From contig CM057147.1 of assembly GCA_029964075.1 (NCBI GenBank), forward strand, positions 23,705,513-23,769,512: 64,000 bases of DNA, written 5' to 3'. The position numbers and the translations under genes are program-made. The stretch is from Patiria pectinifera. Its lineage: Eukaryota > Echinodermata > Asteroidea > Valvatida > Asterinidae. Numbering within the stretch: position 1 is the stretch's first letter; every line of letters begins with the position of its first letter. Below are positions 35,279-45,987 of the stretch, in pieces. The notes under the pieces were generated by a model. The model did no database searches. It saw only the letters and a program-made list of their open reading frames with translations, and was not told the DNA's origin.

Positions 35279-37760
35279 CTGATGCACAAATGAACAGATT
35301 GAAAGACCAACTCCAATCAGAGAAGAAAATAGATTGAAATTGCTATTTTTAAGCATAAAGTATATGTTTAAGTCTAATATGAGCTTTCAAGTGAGATGTC
35401 TATGGCTACTGTCTAGGTCTTCACCCATTACAATTACATGGGAACAATCTGACAATAGCCGTAGCCATAGCTCTAGAAGCCCGTTTCAGACACAGCCTAA
35501 GTAACAGACAAAACAAGTTGCAAGCTATGCATTCGGAGCATCTGATTCCAATTCCAATCTTTGTGCATACATGTAGCACAACATGGAAATATTTTCCGAA
35601 GACCAAATAAAGTGCAGAATTTTCTTTTGAACTTTCTTGAAAAATGTTTTAGTGAGGAGAAACCTATTGAATAGATGATTTTTGTCAACAGAGCACAGAC
35701 ATACAATGTATAATATGAGACCATTGTAAGTTTTAGATTTAAGTCTGGTGTATCAAAGGTGATTCACAGCTACTAGCTGAACAAAATGTAGTTGATAGTT
35801 AAAGTCAGCAATTTGCATTCCACTTCTGTCTATAGAGCGTGCAAGTTTATCTCAAAAACCTCATTGTACATGTACGTGAATACGGTACATCTGAGCATGG
35901 CACCATGTGTTATACGAGCTACGGCGTGTGTAACATCCTATTTGTGTCCTGACTAGGTTTATCCAGTCAAGGGCAATTAATGTGTTCTGGAAAAAACAAG
36001 AACACATTACAATTTACAACAGATTAAGAATACTACAAATTGATGACTAAGATAAAAAGAAAAAATGTTGATCTCAAGTTTCGTTCAATCGATCCCGCAG
36101 ATAACAAGTGGGTAAATACAAACATGGAAGTCTGTGACTAGACTAGTCAGTGTTTGGTGCCAAGACGTTCACATGAAAAGTGAATGTGAACTGGCGAGAC
36201 TTGCATGCTCTATAATTGTACATAATCTGTGAAGCACCACTAGTCTGTTGTATTACATTTATGAGCTCCATGTCTGTATGATGTTTAAATGCAAAGCAAT
36301 ATTTTACATTTCTTTTAGATGGACTCAAGTTTACTTAAAATTTGGAAAATTGAAAAATCAATGCTATAAAATATGAATGTCTTTGTAAAGTTAGCATCAG
36401 ACAATATTGTATATACATGTATCTTAATTTGGACAGTATCCAAGGAATTGCTGCTTTCTACATGTTCATTAAAGCTGCTATTTCCTTGTGTAATTTAACA
36501 CTCTAAACACAAATAATACAGCAATGTACTATCACCAAATCGGTGTAAGAGCTCTTATGTCTTTCTGATACCCAGTAATATTTAATTGTTTGTTTTGTTG
36601 GCCGGCAGTAGGATGCAAAACATGTTTCTAAAAGTCACATCCTTTTATAGGACAAACAAATTTGCTTGTAAAGCAAGATCAGTGATAAATTAAATATGCA
36701 TGTACACTAGCAACAATTAATTAAGCAGTGATTTTTCTCAATTTTGTAACCTCAATCTTGGTTTTGTTTGTTGCAAAATCCCTATTGAGTAAAAGAGCTG
36801 GCTGGTCAATGTTGAAAGTACAAATATATACCCTCAATATTCATGCCACAAAAGTAAGCCAACATTGGTTAGGAAAGGGGATGACAAGGGTTAAAGTCTT
36901 TTGTGGCTTGTTTCTTTCTTACAATAATTAAATCCTGACAGACATATTAGACAATGCACAATATGTACATCTGTCTAGCTTTCTGTGTGCTACGTTCTGA
37001 TTGGTTGGAGTTGATCAGCAGTAGCTACTAATAGGCCACGCCCCTCGACAGCCCATCCAATCAAACATGAAAGCTGATCTAGGTCTTTTACGAAAAGGAA
37101 ACTTAAGTGGAAATACGTACATGTAACTTCGTAAGCACCAAGCCGGAAACAAACAGTGTTTTCTGTCAATGAAAATAATAAGATATGAAACTGAAATGTT
37201 TGCACAATTTATCCAGGGCGAAGTTTCATGAAGACCTGATCTTAAATGACAAGAAATTAGGGGAATAACTAAGAAAATTCCTGAAACTTTCTGCTGCGGT
37301 GTTCATAACAGGCACATCACATGAACATCTCACATGTGTACACACTTCATGTCCATTCTAGGCAATGTGCACTTTTTGCCTAGAGCACCAATACCAGAGG
37401 CTAGGGTGCTCTAGCTGATCTTTAAAAAAAAAAGGAACAAAACAGAAAAGTAACGCTATGACTTCCATTGAAGAGTGCCCTCTTTGATTGCTCTTTGCTT
37501 CTCTCAGAACTACTTCAACGTCATGTTCACAGAATTTAATGATCAGCATTTTTTGTCAACACGTGATGATCCCATTGCAAATCCTCCCCACGTACCTCTG
37601 GTCAAAACACGCAAGGAGGCGGAATAAATCCCCCACCTGGGGCATCCCGTGATTTTGGATTCTAGATGCTCTGTGGTGCAATCTGAGGCAATTTTTGACC
37701 ATTTATGTTTCTCAGCAAAAGCTCATAATTTAAACATCATTTTCGAATTGAATCAGCTAT
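35279..37760. other. non-coding spacer, unit 4 to unit 5
   Basis: Paralogous to 8286-10800. No gene seen. Empty hAT target TCTGAGCT at 37761-37768; a truncated SINE-like repeat without its A box follows near 37917-37990. Confidence 0.5.
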
Positions 37761-38278
37761 TCTGAGCTATAGAATCATATGTAGGCTACAAAAAGTGTGT
37801 GTGTGGGGGCAAACGATATGATATCCCCCCCACTTTAAAAGGTGGGGGGATTTGTCCCCCCCCCCCACTCCCCCCTTCCTCCACCGATTGATGAGATTGG
37901 AACCAGCCAGCCAACCCCAGCAAGCTTACATCTGCACTAGGAAGAAGAAGGTTGCTGGTGCCAGTCCCACTTGGGTAACTTGTGAGTTTAAAATTTTAGT
38001 TTTTCATTGGGGGGGGGGTTGCTTTATTCTGTTTTCCTTTTTTTTCAAAAACCTTTGGGAATTTCGCGTGCGTGTGGACTATACTTCAGCAAATTTGACA
38101 AATTTTTTTTTGTTAATCTAAAATAATTCTTAAGAAAGATAGGCAACATTTTCTGGAGCTTTAAGTTTTTCGGGGCAACTGCACATGTTAGTCGCCTGTG
38201 TCTGGAAGCAGTTTGTCAAGGAAGACCACATTTCCATTCTGGCCCACAACCATCCCGTGTCTTTGGTGAGTAGCTCAC

Positions 38279-38402
38279 CTTTGTTGCTTCAGCCAGGGAG
38301 ACATCTCCCCAATGCTCCGTTGCAGCATCTTGGATAAATTCCTCAGAAACTCCCTGGTGGTGGTCTGTTTGGTTCCACATTGAAGCCACTGTGTTGTTTA
38401 AC
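38279..38402 (-). pseudogene. TRMT2A-like exon (linker into methyltransferase domain), copy E, with 26-bp deletion
   Basis: 124 bp instead of 150: a 26-bp deletion removes the PYEDQLST part and shifts the frame. Acceptor and GTGAGC donor remain. This copy lies next to the single-copy exons at 38679, 38978 and 40485, so it may be the one in original position, yet it is broken. Confidence 0.7.
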
Positions 38403-38678
38403 CTGCAAATTGGAAAAGGAAGAAAAAAATGAGCTCAGTATTCCAGAGTCTTAACAAATTTTAGTTAATGGTTCAACTGCCATTAGCCTTTTTGAAATAT
38501 TGCAGACACAATATCAGGGTGCTAGTGGGTTTGGGTAAATTTGGGGTCAATACAAAGTACTTGACCCAAAGCAAATAGCACCAATGTCCATGATATCCGA
38601 GTTTATAACTGCAGTAAATTTCTAATGGATGGTGGTTCGAATCCAGCCCAACCCTGCATTCTGTCTCAATGTCTTCAC

Positions 38679-38788
38679 CTCTCTTCTACTGGTAAGCTGT
38701 CCTCCTCCTTCCTCCTCTTAGCTTCTTGGGTGTTTCCATCAGATTCCTCTTGGCTTCTCTTCAGAGGGAGGCCCTTAGTGTACGGGTC
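38679..38788 (-). CDS. TRMT2A: probable TRMT2A exon, basic linker after the RRM
   Basis: 110 bp, open, acceptor TTGAG|GAC, donor GAGAG|GTGAAG. It encodes a charged linker (DPYTKGLPLKRSQEE ... EAKRRKEE). Human TRMT2A has a comparable KADPMARRRRQEGESE linker between RRM and VTPLW. It starts in phase 0, matching the end of 38978-39053, and ends with two bases that the first base of the VTPLW exon completes to Arg. The phase fit is the main evidence; the sequence itself is low-complexity. Single copy in this window. Confidence 0.5.
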
Positions 38789-38977
38789 CTCAACTGTATT
38801 GGCGAGCTACGGGAAAAGTCATTGTGGGAACGTGAACCTGTAACCCCAGCAATATCAGCCACTAGACCCCTTGCACTGGTAGCCATTGCTGAGGGGTTCT
38901 TATTCATTTAAATCCAATGACAAGTGCCAACAGAAGCAAGTGCCAATAGTAAAAACCACAATTGACTTTGTGAATAC

Positions 38978-39053
38978 CTTGGCTTTCAGCACTTGTCCTT
39001 TCTATTTGTGTCCGTTGAGTACTTTCAATGCCTCCTCCTTATCTTCTTGACAG
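38978..39053 (-). pseudogene. TRMT2A exon, end of RRM, with an in-frame stop
   Basis: 76 bp between CACTCAG and AAG|GTATTC. It encodes CQEDKEEALKVLNGHK, a stop (TAG), then KGQVLKAK. Human TRMT2A reads ERDKALRVLHGALWKGRPL here, so the stop replaces the conserved Trp codon (TGG to TAG). The first base completes a codon begun in 40485-40564. Either the locus is a pseudogene or this is a base error. Confidence 0.7.
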
Positions 39054-39239
39054 CTGAGTGATAAAAAAATAATTAAAGACAGTCAGTAATCACTTTGATT
39101 TCTATCAATCAATCCATCACAAACTACTGAATGTAACAGAAAAGGAGATCACTACATTTGTATTTGTAAATTTCAATGTTTGTGTCGAGGGAGAGGTTGG
39201 GGGCGTACTTAAAGCTGCAGGTTACATCCCGAAAAATAG

Positions 39240-39500
39240 TTTTCTTCCTGAAATTGCAATTTTTCTATCAATATACAAAACTTATTCACTTTTAAATGAG
39301 ACATTAACTGAAAAAAATGGCCCATGTTTAGTTATTGAATCATAACTTTATTATTTCAAATTATTGGCTGCCAGATAATAATTCCATTTTCGTGGGTTAG
39401 GCTGGTTCCCACCCCACAATCAGTATTGAAAATGTACAGACCGGGAGCCAGTCTGCTAGCAAAGCAGATCATTGGTCTGTGCCAGGAACAAAAAGAAAAG
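39240..39500. repeat. diverged copy of the block at about 1190-1400
   Basis: Weakly similar, in the same order, to 1190-1400 and 53000-53160 (GTTTCCCAC, GGAACCAG and CAGATCAT/CAGGATCTCAT-type landmarks). Probably an old dispersed repeat or an ancient duplication inside the TRMT2A intron. Confidence 0.35.
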
Positions 39501-39509
39501 TTCATGGGA

Positions 39510-40440
39510 ACTTTCTTAGTATAACATTTGATGGCAGAATTCAAAGTACACTTTCAATTTCAAGTAAGAGAGTGTGGGAATTCCATGGTTTCAAATCTTT
39601 GTTGATGAAGTGACTATTTGTATCTGTATTTTAAATTTCTTTCTTGATTATCCAAACACCAAAACTAAATCTTGTATCAAGTTTCCCTGTGCACTTATTT
39701 GTGTTTCATTACATCAGAACACTCAACTTTCACTCTTTAAGAAGCTCCCATGTCACTCACTCCTGACTAGAATTTTCTGGCGCCAGTTTGTCTTTCATGT
39801 CTCAAACATTCATCCCTATCTTGCTGGGTTTTTAGGCTGGCAAGTTTCCTAAACGCTCCAAATTCCAACTCTGTGTAGTAAACTAATGGTACTCTCCTTG
39901 TTTTGTTCATTAATAAACAAAAGCAAAATTAAGAGATTTTTTATTCAAATGCAGGGGGTGAGAGCGTTTTGAAAAACCAGTTTTCAAATTTTTTATCATG
40001 AATAGAGGAAGCTATGAATGGATTAAAACGGAACACTGTTCCCTAAATTGCAGGAAAGAAAAGAATTACACACACATATGAGCAATTCCAGCGTTATAAA
40101 AGGGATATACTATGTCTGTCACAGAGCCAGTTAACCATCAATGATTCAGACAAATGATCCAAAAACTCCCAGTGTGAAATCTCCTTGACCATTACTGGAT
40201 GATGGATGCATACGATTTGGAAAAACATTCAGGTGTACTCACTGAACTCTTAACAGCTCCAGGGCTGGACCGTACCAGCATTTCATATTACTGGGATTGC
40301 CCATCACTGAACAAACTTAATTAGATCCAGAGCCAAAATGTCACAAAATCAGACCATCTGATTTGAAATATGCACACTCGATCAAGCAACAACTGACACT
40401 CGACTGGATGTAGAGGCCCACTTGATTTGGCAAGCAACAA
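39510..40440. other. single-copy intronic sequence
   Basis: No gene, repeat or motif that I can support; it has no counterpart in the other units. Confidence 0.5.
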
Positions 40441-40484
40441 CTCACCTTGGTAGTCAATATCAACACAGAGTTTGCATTCTTTAC

Positions 40485-40564
40485 CTGAATGTCACAAAAG
40501 CATAGGTTGCCTTGTTGACTGCCTTGACTTTCTTGGGTTCCAGTTGCAGGCCAGTCAACATCTT
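40485..40564 (-). CDS. TRMT2A: TRMT2A exon, middle of RRM
   Basis: 80 bp, open. The acceptor is TAAAG|AAGATG (an AG five bases further upstream is an alternative) and the donor AG|GTAAAG. It encodes MLTGLQLEPKKVKAV then NKATYAFVTF. The last part is the RNP1-like strand; human TRMT2A has FGLQPHKTKL ... CAFVTF. It ends with two bases that the next exon completes to Ser. Single copy, about 0.9 kb from GPCR5 on the opposite strand. Confidence 0.75.
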
Positions 40565-40619
40565 CTTTACTTGTTGTGAGAAAATATATTAATAAATAAA
40601 ATTGAATTGCCTATTCAGC

Positions 40620-40690
40620 ATGCAAGTCTTACCAGTTCATGGTCACTTTTTATGGGAAAATCTTGGTACCAAACACTGACTAGTCTAGCC
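40620..40690 (-). repeat. short inverted copy of a spacer sequence
   Basis: The complement of this stretch resembles 9153-9220 (and its paralogues), including CTAGACTAGTCAGTGTTTGG and GACTTGCA. It is in the opposite orientation to all unit copies. Confidence 0.5.
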
Positions 40691-40699
40691 TCTGATCCA

Positions 40700-41390
40700 G
40701 ACCTTTGAAATTTAATAAGTAAACAAAAACAAATACTACTAAATGTTGGGGACATTGAGATGTGCACCTTGTACTGTGTTTATTCCTTGAGGTCTAACCC
40801 TCTCACATTTGACCAAATTCAACACCTGGTTTTCCATGATATTTAGGGCAAAGATACCATGACCTAATCAATTATAAACTCTATAAACATGTACATGTAC
40901 CGGGTATTTCAATCAATTGTTTTCAACACAACACTGAGCGAGTTTACAGTGAAAATCAAAATGTTCAAGCTTAAGAAAAGATTGAACTCTTAACTGCAAT
41001 GAAGCTTCATGAATTCCCCAAAACACACTGAACCAATGTCACATTTGTTGTACATTTACATCAATTATAACTTTCAAATCCATCAAAATACAAAATGTAC
41101 ATATGTACAATACCAGGGGCTGGGATTTCTTTGGTGGATTTGGGGGTGATAGGGGTTAAGGAACAACGTTGCACTATCTTGAGGAAAACACAAACAAACA
41201 ACATGTAACAAGCAGAAACAAAAAGTGGCAAATTTCATGCCAATGTTAATATTATAAGTGAAACATTGTTGACTGTTTTGGTTTCACTTCAGTCAAAATA
41301 CTGGACAAAATTATCCTTGGATGTCTTAATAAAAAATATGAAGAAGCTTTTAGTTTCAACTACACATTGCTCAAGGTCTTATATTCTCTG
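40700..41390. other. unit-5 specific 5' flank of GPCR5
   Basis: No gene seen. Only the last 60 bases before the TATA box match the other receptor promoters. Confidence 0.45.
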
Positions 41391-41394
41391 TTAG

Positions 41395-41502
41395 TATAAA
41401 ACTGGAGTCATCTTGAAATAGGACAGACTACATGTACCATTTACTGCATCCGTGTGGAATGTTGCAAACAAGAGTGCTACACTGTACATGAACTATGGGT
41501 GA
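41395..41502 (+). promoter_or_regulatory. core promoter and short uORFs of GPCR5
   Basis: TATAAAA at 41395-41401, 100 bp before the ATG. The long uORF is not conserved here; a 10-codon uORF at 41459-41491 and a 4-codon one (MNYG) at 41488-41502 remain. The latter stop overlaps the receptor start at 41495. Confidence 0.5.
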
Positions 41503-42925
41503 TGGCTACCAAGACAGCTCCACTCCATCAACTGAAGTACAAAAGCATCTTGGCAACTATTACAAGAGTCAAGATAGAAGTCTACAAATATCATGGTTAA
41601 GTGCTGAAATCATTGCACCAATCGGCCTCCTCATCAACTTTGTCTTTCTCTTCACAGTCATTCGAGTGAAGTCCATGCGTACAATCATCAACATCTACTT
41701 ATCCAATCTGGCTGTGGCTGACTCACTCTTCCTTATGACTGACTTTATATTTGCATTGTTTATTTCACCAACAGAGTACAGCATCTTTGTCCAAAATGCA
41801 ATCCTAGCTTTACGATACACGCTCCTAGCTGCTTCTAATTTCTTTGTGGTTACCATAGCAGCTGAGAGATTCTCTGCAGTGCGCAATCCTCTGACATTCA
41901 AAGAAAAAGCCTCTAAATCTCGAGCAGCAAAGATATCAGCAGGACTATGGGTGCCAACAATTATTGTTGGTGTGATTCTAGTATTCTTACCAATAACACA
42001 GGACATCTTCATTAACATCATCTTTTGGACCCGTTCCATTATCAACCTTGTCTGTTTAATAGCAACTCTTGCTTTGTACATCTATGTAGTAGTGAAAGTA
42101 CGCAAGCAATCAGCCCTGTTCCCAAACCGTCCCAAACAATCAGGAAAGGTTCTCTGTATGGTTATCATCAATACTGCTGTTTTCTTCATTCTGAACTCAC
42201 TGGACATTGCAGTTTCAATTATTCTCATTGTGGCGAGGACTTATTCTACAAGTGTGCCTTCCCAGGCTGTTGAAATTGTAAAACTTGCAGAAAAAGTACA
42301 TATTCTGAATATGTGCATAATTATCTTCCAACTTATCAATAGCTCAATCAATTCCCTGGTCTACAGTGCCACAAATGCTGACAATCGTGCAGCTGTAGTC
42401 GAGGCTTTCTCATTCCTGAAACTGTGCTGTCGTTGCTGCCCAAGACGGAATCCCAGCCGACCATCGCAGCCAGGGAAGCAGATTGAGCTTCGTGTGATTC
42501 CACAGGCAGAAAATGACCAAGAGCACCGTGCTGCCAGGCCAAGCAGCAGCAAGCCACCAAGCCAAGGGCATGCACAACACACAGAGAGTCAGCAGTCACT
42601 GGACAGCTGTCAAGAACAATGTTCCAGGCAAAGCAGCAGCAAGGCATCCATGCACAGTCAGCAGCATGTTCAAGTGCATGTTGAGGTACATGCAGAACCA
42701 GCAGGGACCCCAGCGCTTGCAAGTTCTCATCAGGAACAATGCTCTAGTCTGACTGACTGCAAGCCATCCATGCAAGGGGAACAGTGTGTACATCCAGAAC
42801 CAGCAGAGAGCCAGCAGTCACTTGCAAGTACTCAGGAACAATGTCCTGGGCTGACTGGCACCGAGCCATCAGCACAAGGGGAGCAGTATGCACATCCAGA
42901 ACCAGAAGAGAGTCAATTGTTTTGA
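41495..42925 (+). CDS. single-exon class A orphan GPCR, array gene 5
   Basis: 476 residues, family plan as in gene 1. Distinct extracellular parts: YYKSQDRSLQI, TDFIFALFISPTEYSIFV, PITQDIFINIIFWTRS. Residues after helix 7 match the others (SATNADNRAAVVEAF; Asn replaces the usual Tyr of NADYR). It stops early with EPEESQLF; the DNA beyond the stop continues as decayed 34-residue tail repeats to about 43570, so an ancestral tail was longer. Only this gene and gene 6 stand as an intact adjacent pair without a TRMT2A-like exon between them. A possible poly(A) signal AATAAA is at 42971. Confidence 0.9.
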   Translation: MGDGYQDSSTPSTEVQKHLGNYYKSQDRSLQISWLSAEIIAPIGLLINFVFLFTVIRVKSMRTIINIYLSNLAVADSLFLMTDFIFALFISPTEYSIFVQNAILALRYTLLAASNFFVVTIAAERFSAVRNPLTFKEKASKSRAAKISAGLWVPTIIVGVILVFLPITQDIFINIIFWTRSIINLVCLIATLALYIYVVVKVRKQSALFPNRPKQSGKVLCMVIINTAVFFILNSLDIAVSIILIVARTYSTSVPSQAVEIVKLAEKVHILNMCIIIFQLINSSINSLVYSATNADNRAAVVEAFSFLKLCCRCCPRRNPSRPSQPGKQIELRVIPQAENDQEHRAARPSSSKPPSQGHAQHTESQQSLDSCQEQCSRQSSSKASMHSQQHVQVHVEVHAEPAGTPALASSHQEQCSSLTDCKPSMQGEQCVHPEPAESQQSLASTQEQCPGLTGTEPSAQGEQYAHPEPEESQLF

Positions 42926-43575
42926 AAATTGTCAAGAGCATTGTTCTCTGGTACCTGATGAGTGCAAGCCAATAAAGGCAGCAGTGTGCACAGTCAGCTT
43001 TGTTCACTGGTACCTGATGAGTGCAAGCCATCCACGTAAGGGGAGCAGTGGGCACAGTCAGCAGAAAGTCAAAATTCACTTGCAAGTAACTCTGAGATTA
43101 ATGTTCTAGGCACAACAGCAGTGTGCCATAGGAGCAGTATGTGCATCAAGAACCAGCAGGGAGTCAATCACTCAAAAACTGTCAAGAACAATGTTCCCAG
43201 GGTGACTGACTCCAACCCATCCCTGCAAGGGGAACAGCGGTCTCAAGAGTGCCGGCAACACTTGCAAGTTGTCAATAACAATATTCCAGGATGGACTGAT
43301 GCTGCGATTTCAGTTAAGGAAGCAGTGTTTGCATTCAGAACTTGCTGGGTATCAGCCTCTCCAATAATCCTATGATTAACAGTGTTCATTAGCTCCAATG
43401 ATACCAACCCATCAGTGTATGGAGAAAAGTCTTTAGAGGCAACCACCACAAAGTTGTCAAGAACAATGCACAAGTGTACAAATGACATCCTGCATCAGAA
43501 TCCACAGTCAGTCATGAAGGACAACGTGCCACGCCTACAGCAGATGATGGCAAACTTGAACTTATATGAAATTTG
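42926..43575 (+). pseudogene. decayed continuation of the receptor tail repeats behind GPCR5
   Basis: Tail motifs (CTGATGAGTGCAAGCC, CAAGGGGAACAG, AACCAGCAGGGAGTCAATC, GTCAAGAACAATG) recur at roughly 100-bp spacing in changing frames. They are the intact counterpart of the fossils at 1633 and 21607, and include the uninterrupted target of the insertion found there (about 43259-43279). Confidence 0.6.
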
Positions 43576-45880
43576 ACTTTATATAAATATGCATTTGTGG
43601 TGTAGTCAGATATTAATATCCGTTAAAAAAAATAGCTTGAGTAACAACTCATTTTCTTAAAGCCATCAACAAATTCTCAAGAATCTGAGTTTGAACACAA
43701 ACAGCTAGTAAAGTAACAGAAATGTGACTTTAAAGTGAATAACCTGAGAACCAATTTTGGAATTTAAAAATGATTGTCAAGATATATTTTTTTTCACTCT
43801 GCCAAGTTACAGGAGTTTTGTTCTGTAATCTGCTGTGTAAGACAAAATGGAAATTTAATGCGCATTTGAGAACTTTTACTTGAATGAGGTTACTGTGTAA
43901 TGTCTTAAAATGAACCGGCATTATTGAGAAATTACAAGTTCTATCACAAAACTCAGACTTCATTTAACTCAGAAGTTGACGCTGGCTACATTTGAAGCAT
44001 GATCTCTGAGGGCTCGGCTGTGGCCGACTTTAAGTGAGTGAGTACCAGGTCTCTTGTGGGGAGTAGAATTTGAAATAAATTCAATGTATGTGTAAAGTCC
44101 GAGTTAGATTTTCAACAAATAACAACCCTGAAAATAAAGGGGAGGGGGATGCAGACAGCACAATGATCTGGAAACCAAGAAGTTCACTTTCACATTGCTT
44201 CTTGTCAAATTGATGCCAATGGGAGGATTAAATGTTCATATTTGTAAATAGTTCAGTGTCCAATGCAAGTTCCCTGGCGCGTATTTATGGTGTAAATTAG
44301 AACAGAAACCGAATCGAGGACTCCGTGGTTGGAAAACGTGTACAAAACCAATGAGAGCTGTTGCAAAAAAGTTAGAGTACAAACAAGTATGAACGAAGTA
44401 CGAACAAAGGAAAAGGGAAGAGGAACAAAAGAAAATCCTCCATTTACACCATAACCAAACATGGGTGTACATGTGTGTGTGTTGAAAAGCAACAAATGCA
44501 ATGGTTTGATAAATGTAGTTGTATCTCAAAGAGTTTGTGTATGAGCAATTTATTTGGGGGAAAAAAAGGAAGTTGTGGGGATTGTTTAAAAATGTACTCA
44601 ATTACAGATTAAAAAGCTTGGAGTTAAAAACTGGAACAAAAAAATCCTCGATTGAACAAATCTACAGCCACTTTTGGGTTAGAAAAAAAATAAGAACAGT
44701 ACTGTGAAGTTATTTTAACAAAATGTAGAAACATGGAAAGATATTTTAACAAAATGTAAGCAAATGTTAAACACCAAAATCTAACACAAGTATCTTCCAA
44801 ATACTTGGGATAGTAAACCCTACACGTATCCCGAGTAAAGTAATTAATCGTTTGCTCAACTATTCTTCATCCATCAAGCTCAGTCACAAAATAAGATGTT
44901 ACATTTATGCAAAAGATTTGACAGGGTTGGGGTTAGACTTGCGTTTTGTGGTTAAGGGAAATAAAAGTGTGATTAAAGAATGTACATAAAAGGTTGCTTC
45001 AAATCAAATATTGTTTTGGGTTGAAGTAGACTCCATGCATAGAGCGCCCTCACTGAGGACAGGTCTTTGTTCCTGTGTAACACACGAGTCGAAGCTTTGT
45101 ACTTTCATTGTCAGTTAAATTATGATAACGTGTTCTCAGAGAGGGCACTCTGAGCAATGGGTCTATTGCACTCCCTCATTTACATTTCTGGCATTTACAA
45201 CGTTGGGGAAAAAAATGTACTGTTCATGATGTAGCCAATTAATTAACCATGATATCTAATACTCCTAGTGTACTACCGGTATCTCCTTGACCAGTAATAC
45301 ATGTACATGTGCATGATGGATGTACATGTATAACATTTGAAAAATATATTTTCAGGTTTATCCACCAACCTCTTAAAGTAAAAAAAACCAAAAAAAAACA
45401 ATTGTCTGATTTGTAGTGCTAGTGTCTGTGACACCGGAATTGCCCACAGGAAAGACCTTATTTTCACAATGTTCTTTAAACTTTTAACAAAAGGTAGCAA
45501 TACAAAGTTTCAGGTGAGCGATTTGGCTCCCCAAAAACCTACAAAACAAAAGAAAAAAACCAGGTAGGTGGGGTTACTGTATCCACACTTCATTTTTAGC
45601 CTAAACAAATTTTGAGGAATGAAACTCTAAATGTAGGAAGTGCAGACTGCAAGTTTACTTCCTTTAAGTACATGTTACTCATGATATAAACAATTAACCT
45701 AAACCAATAAAGGATTACACAATGTGTATTTTCAAACAATACACATCGTATCTTAAAGACTCTAAGACGGTTGAAATATAAAGTAAACAAGAAGAAACTT
45801 TTACTTTCAACTAGGGCCTACACACTTCTTAAAGTTTCTGTTTCAACTACACATTTCTTGAGGTCTTATATTCCCTGTTA
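43576..45880. other. non-coding leader block upstream of GPCR6
   Basis: Nearly identical to 3200-5520 and 23200-25520. No gene seen. Confidence 0.55.
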
Positions 45881-45881
45881 G

Positions 45882-45987
45882 TATAAAACTGGAGGGATCT
45901 TGAAATAGGGCAGAACACTCCTTGCTGCATCTGAACAAAATGTTGGACGTGGAGATCAATGCTACACTGTACATGAACTATGGGTGA
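45882..45987 (+). promoter_or_regulatory. core promoter and overlapping uORF of GPCR6
   Basis: TATAAAA at 45882-45888, 98 bp before the ATG. The uORF at 45940-45987 encodes MLDVEINATLYMNYG and overlaps the receptor start at 45980. Confidence 0.6.
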
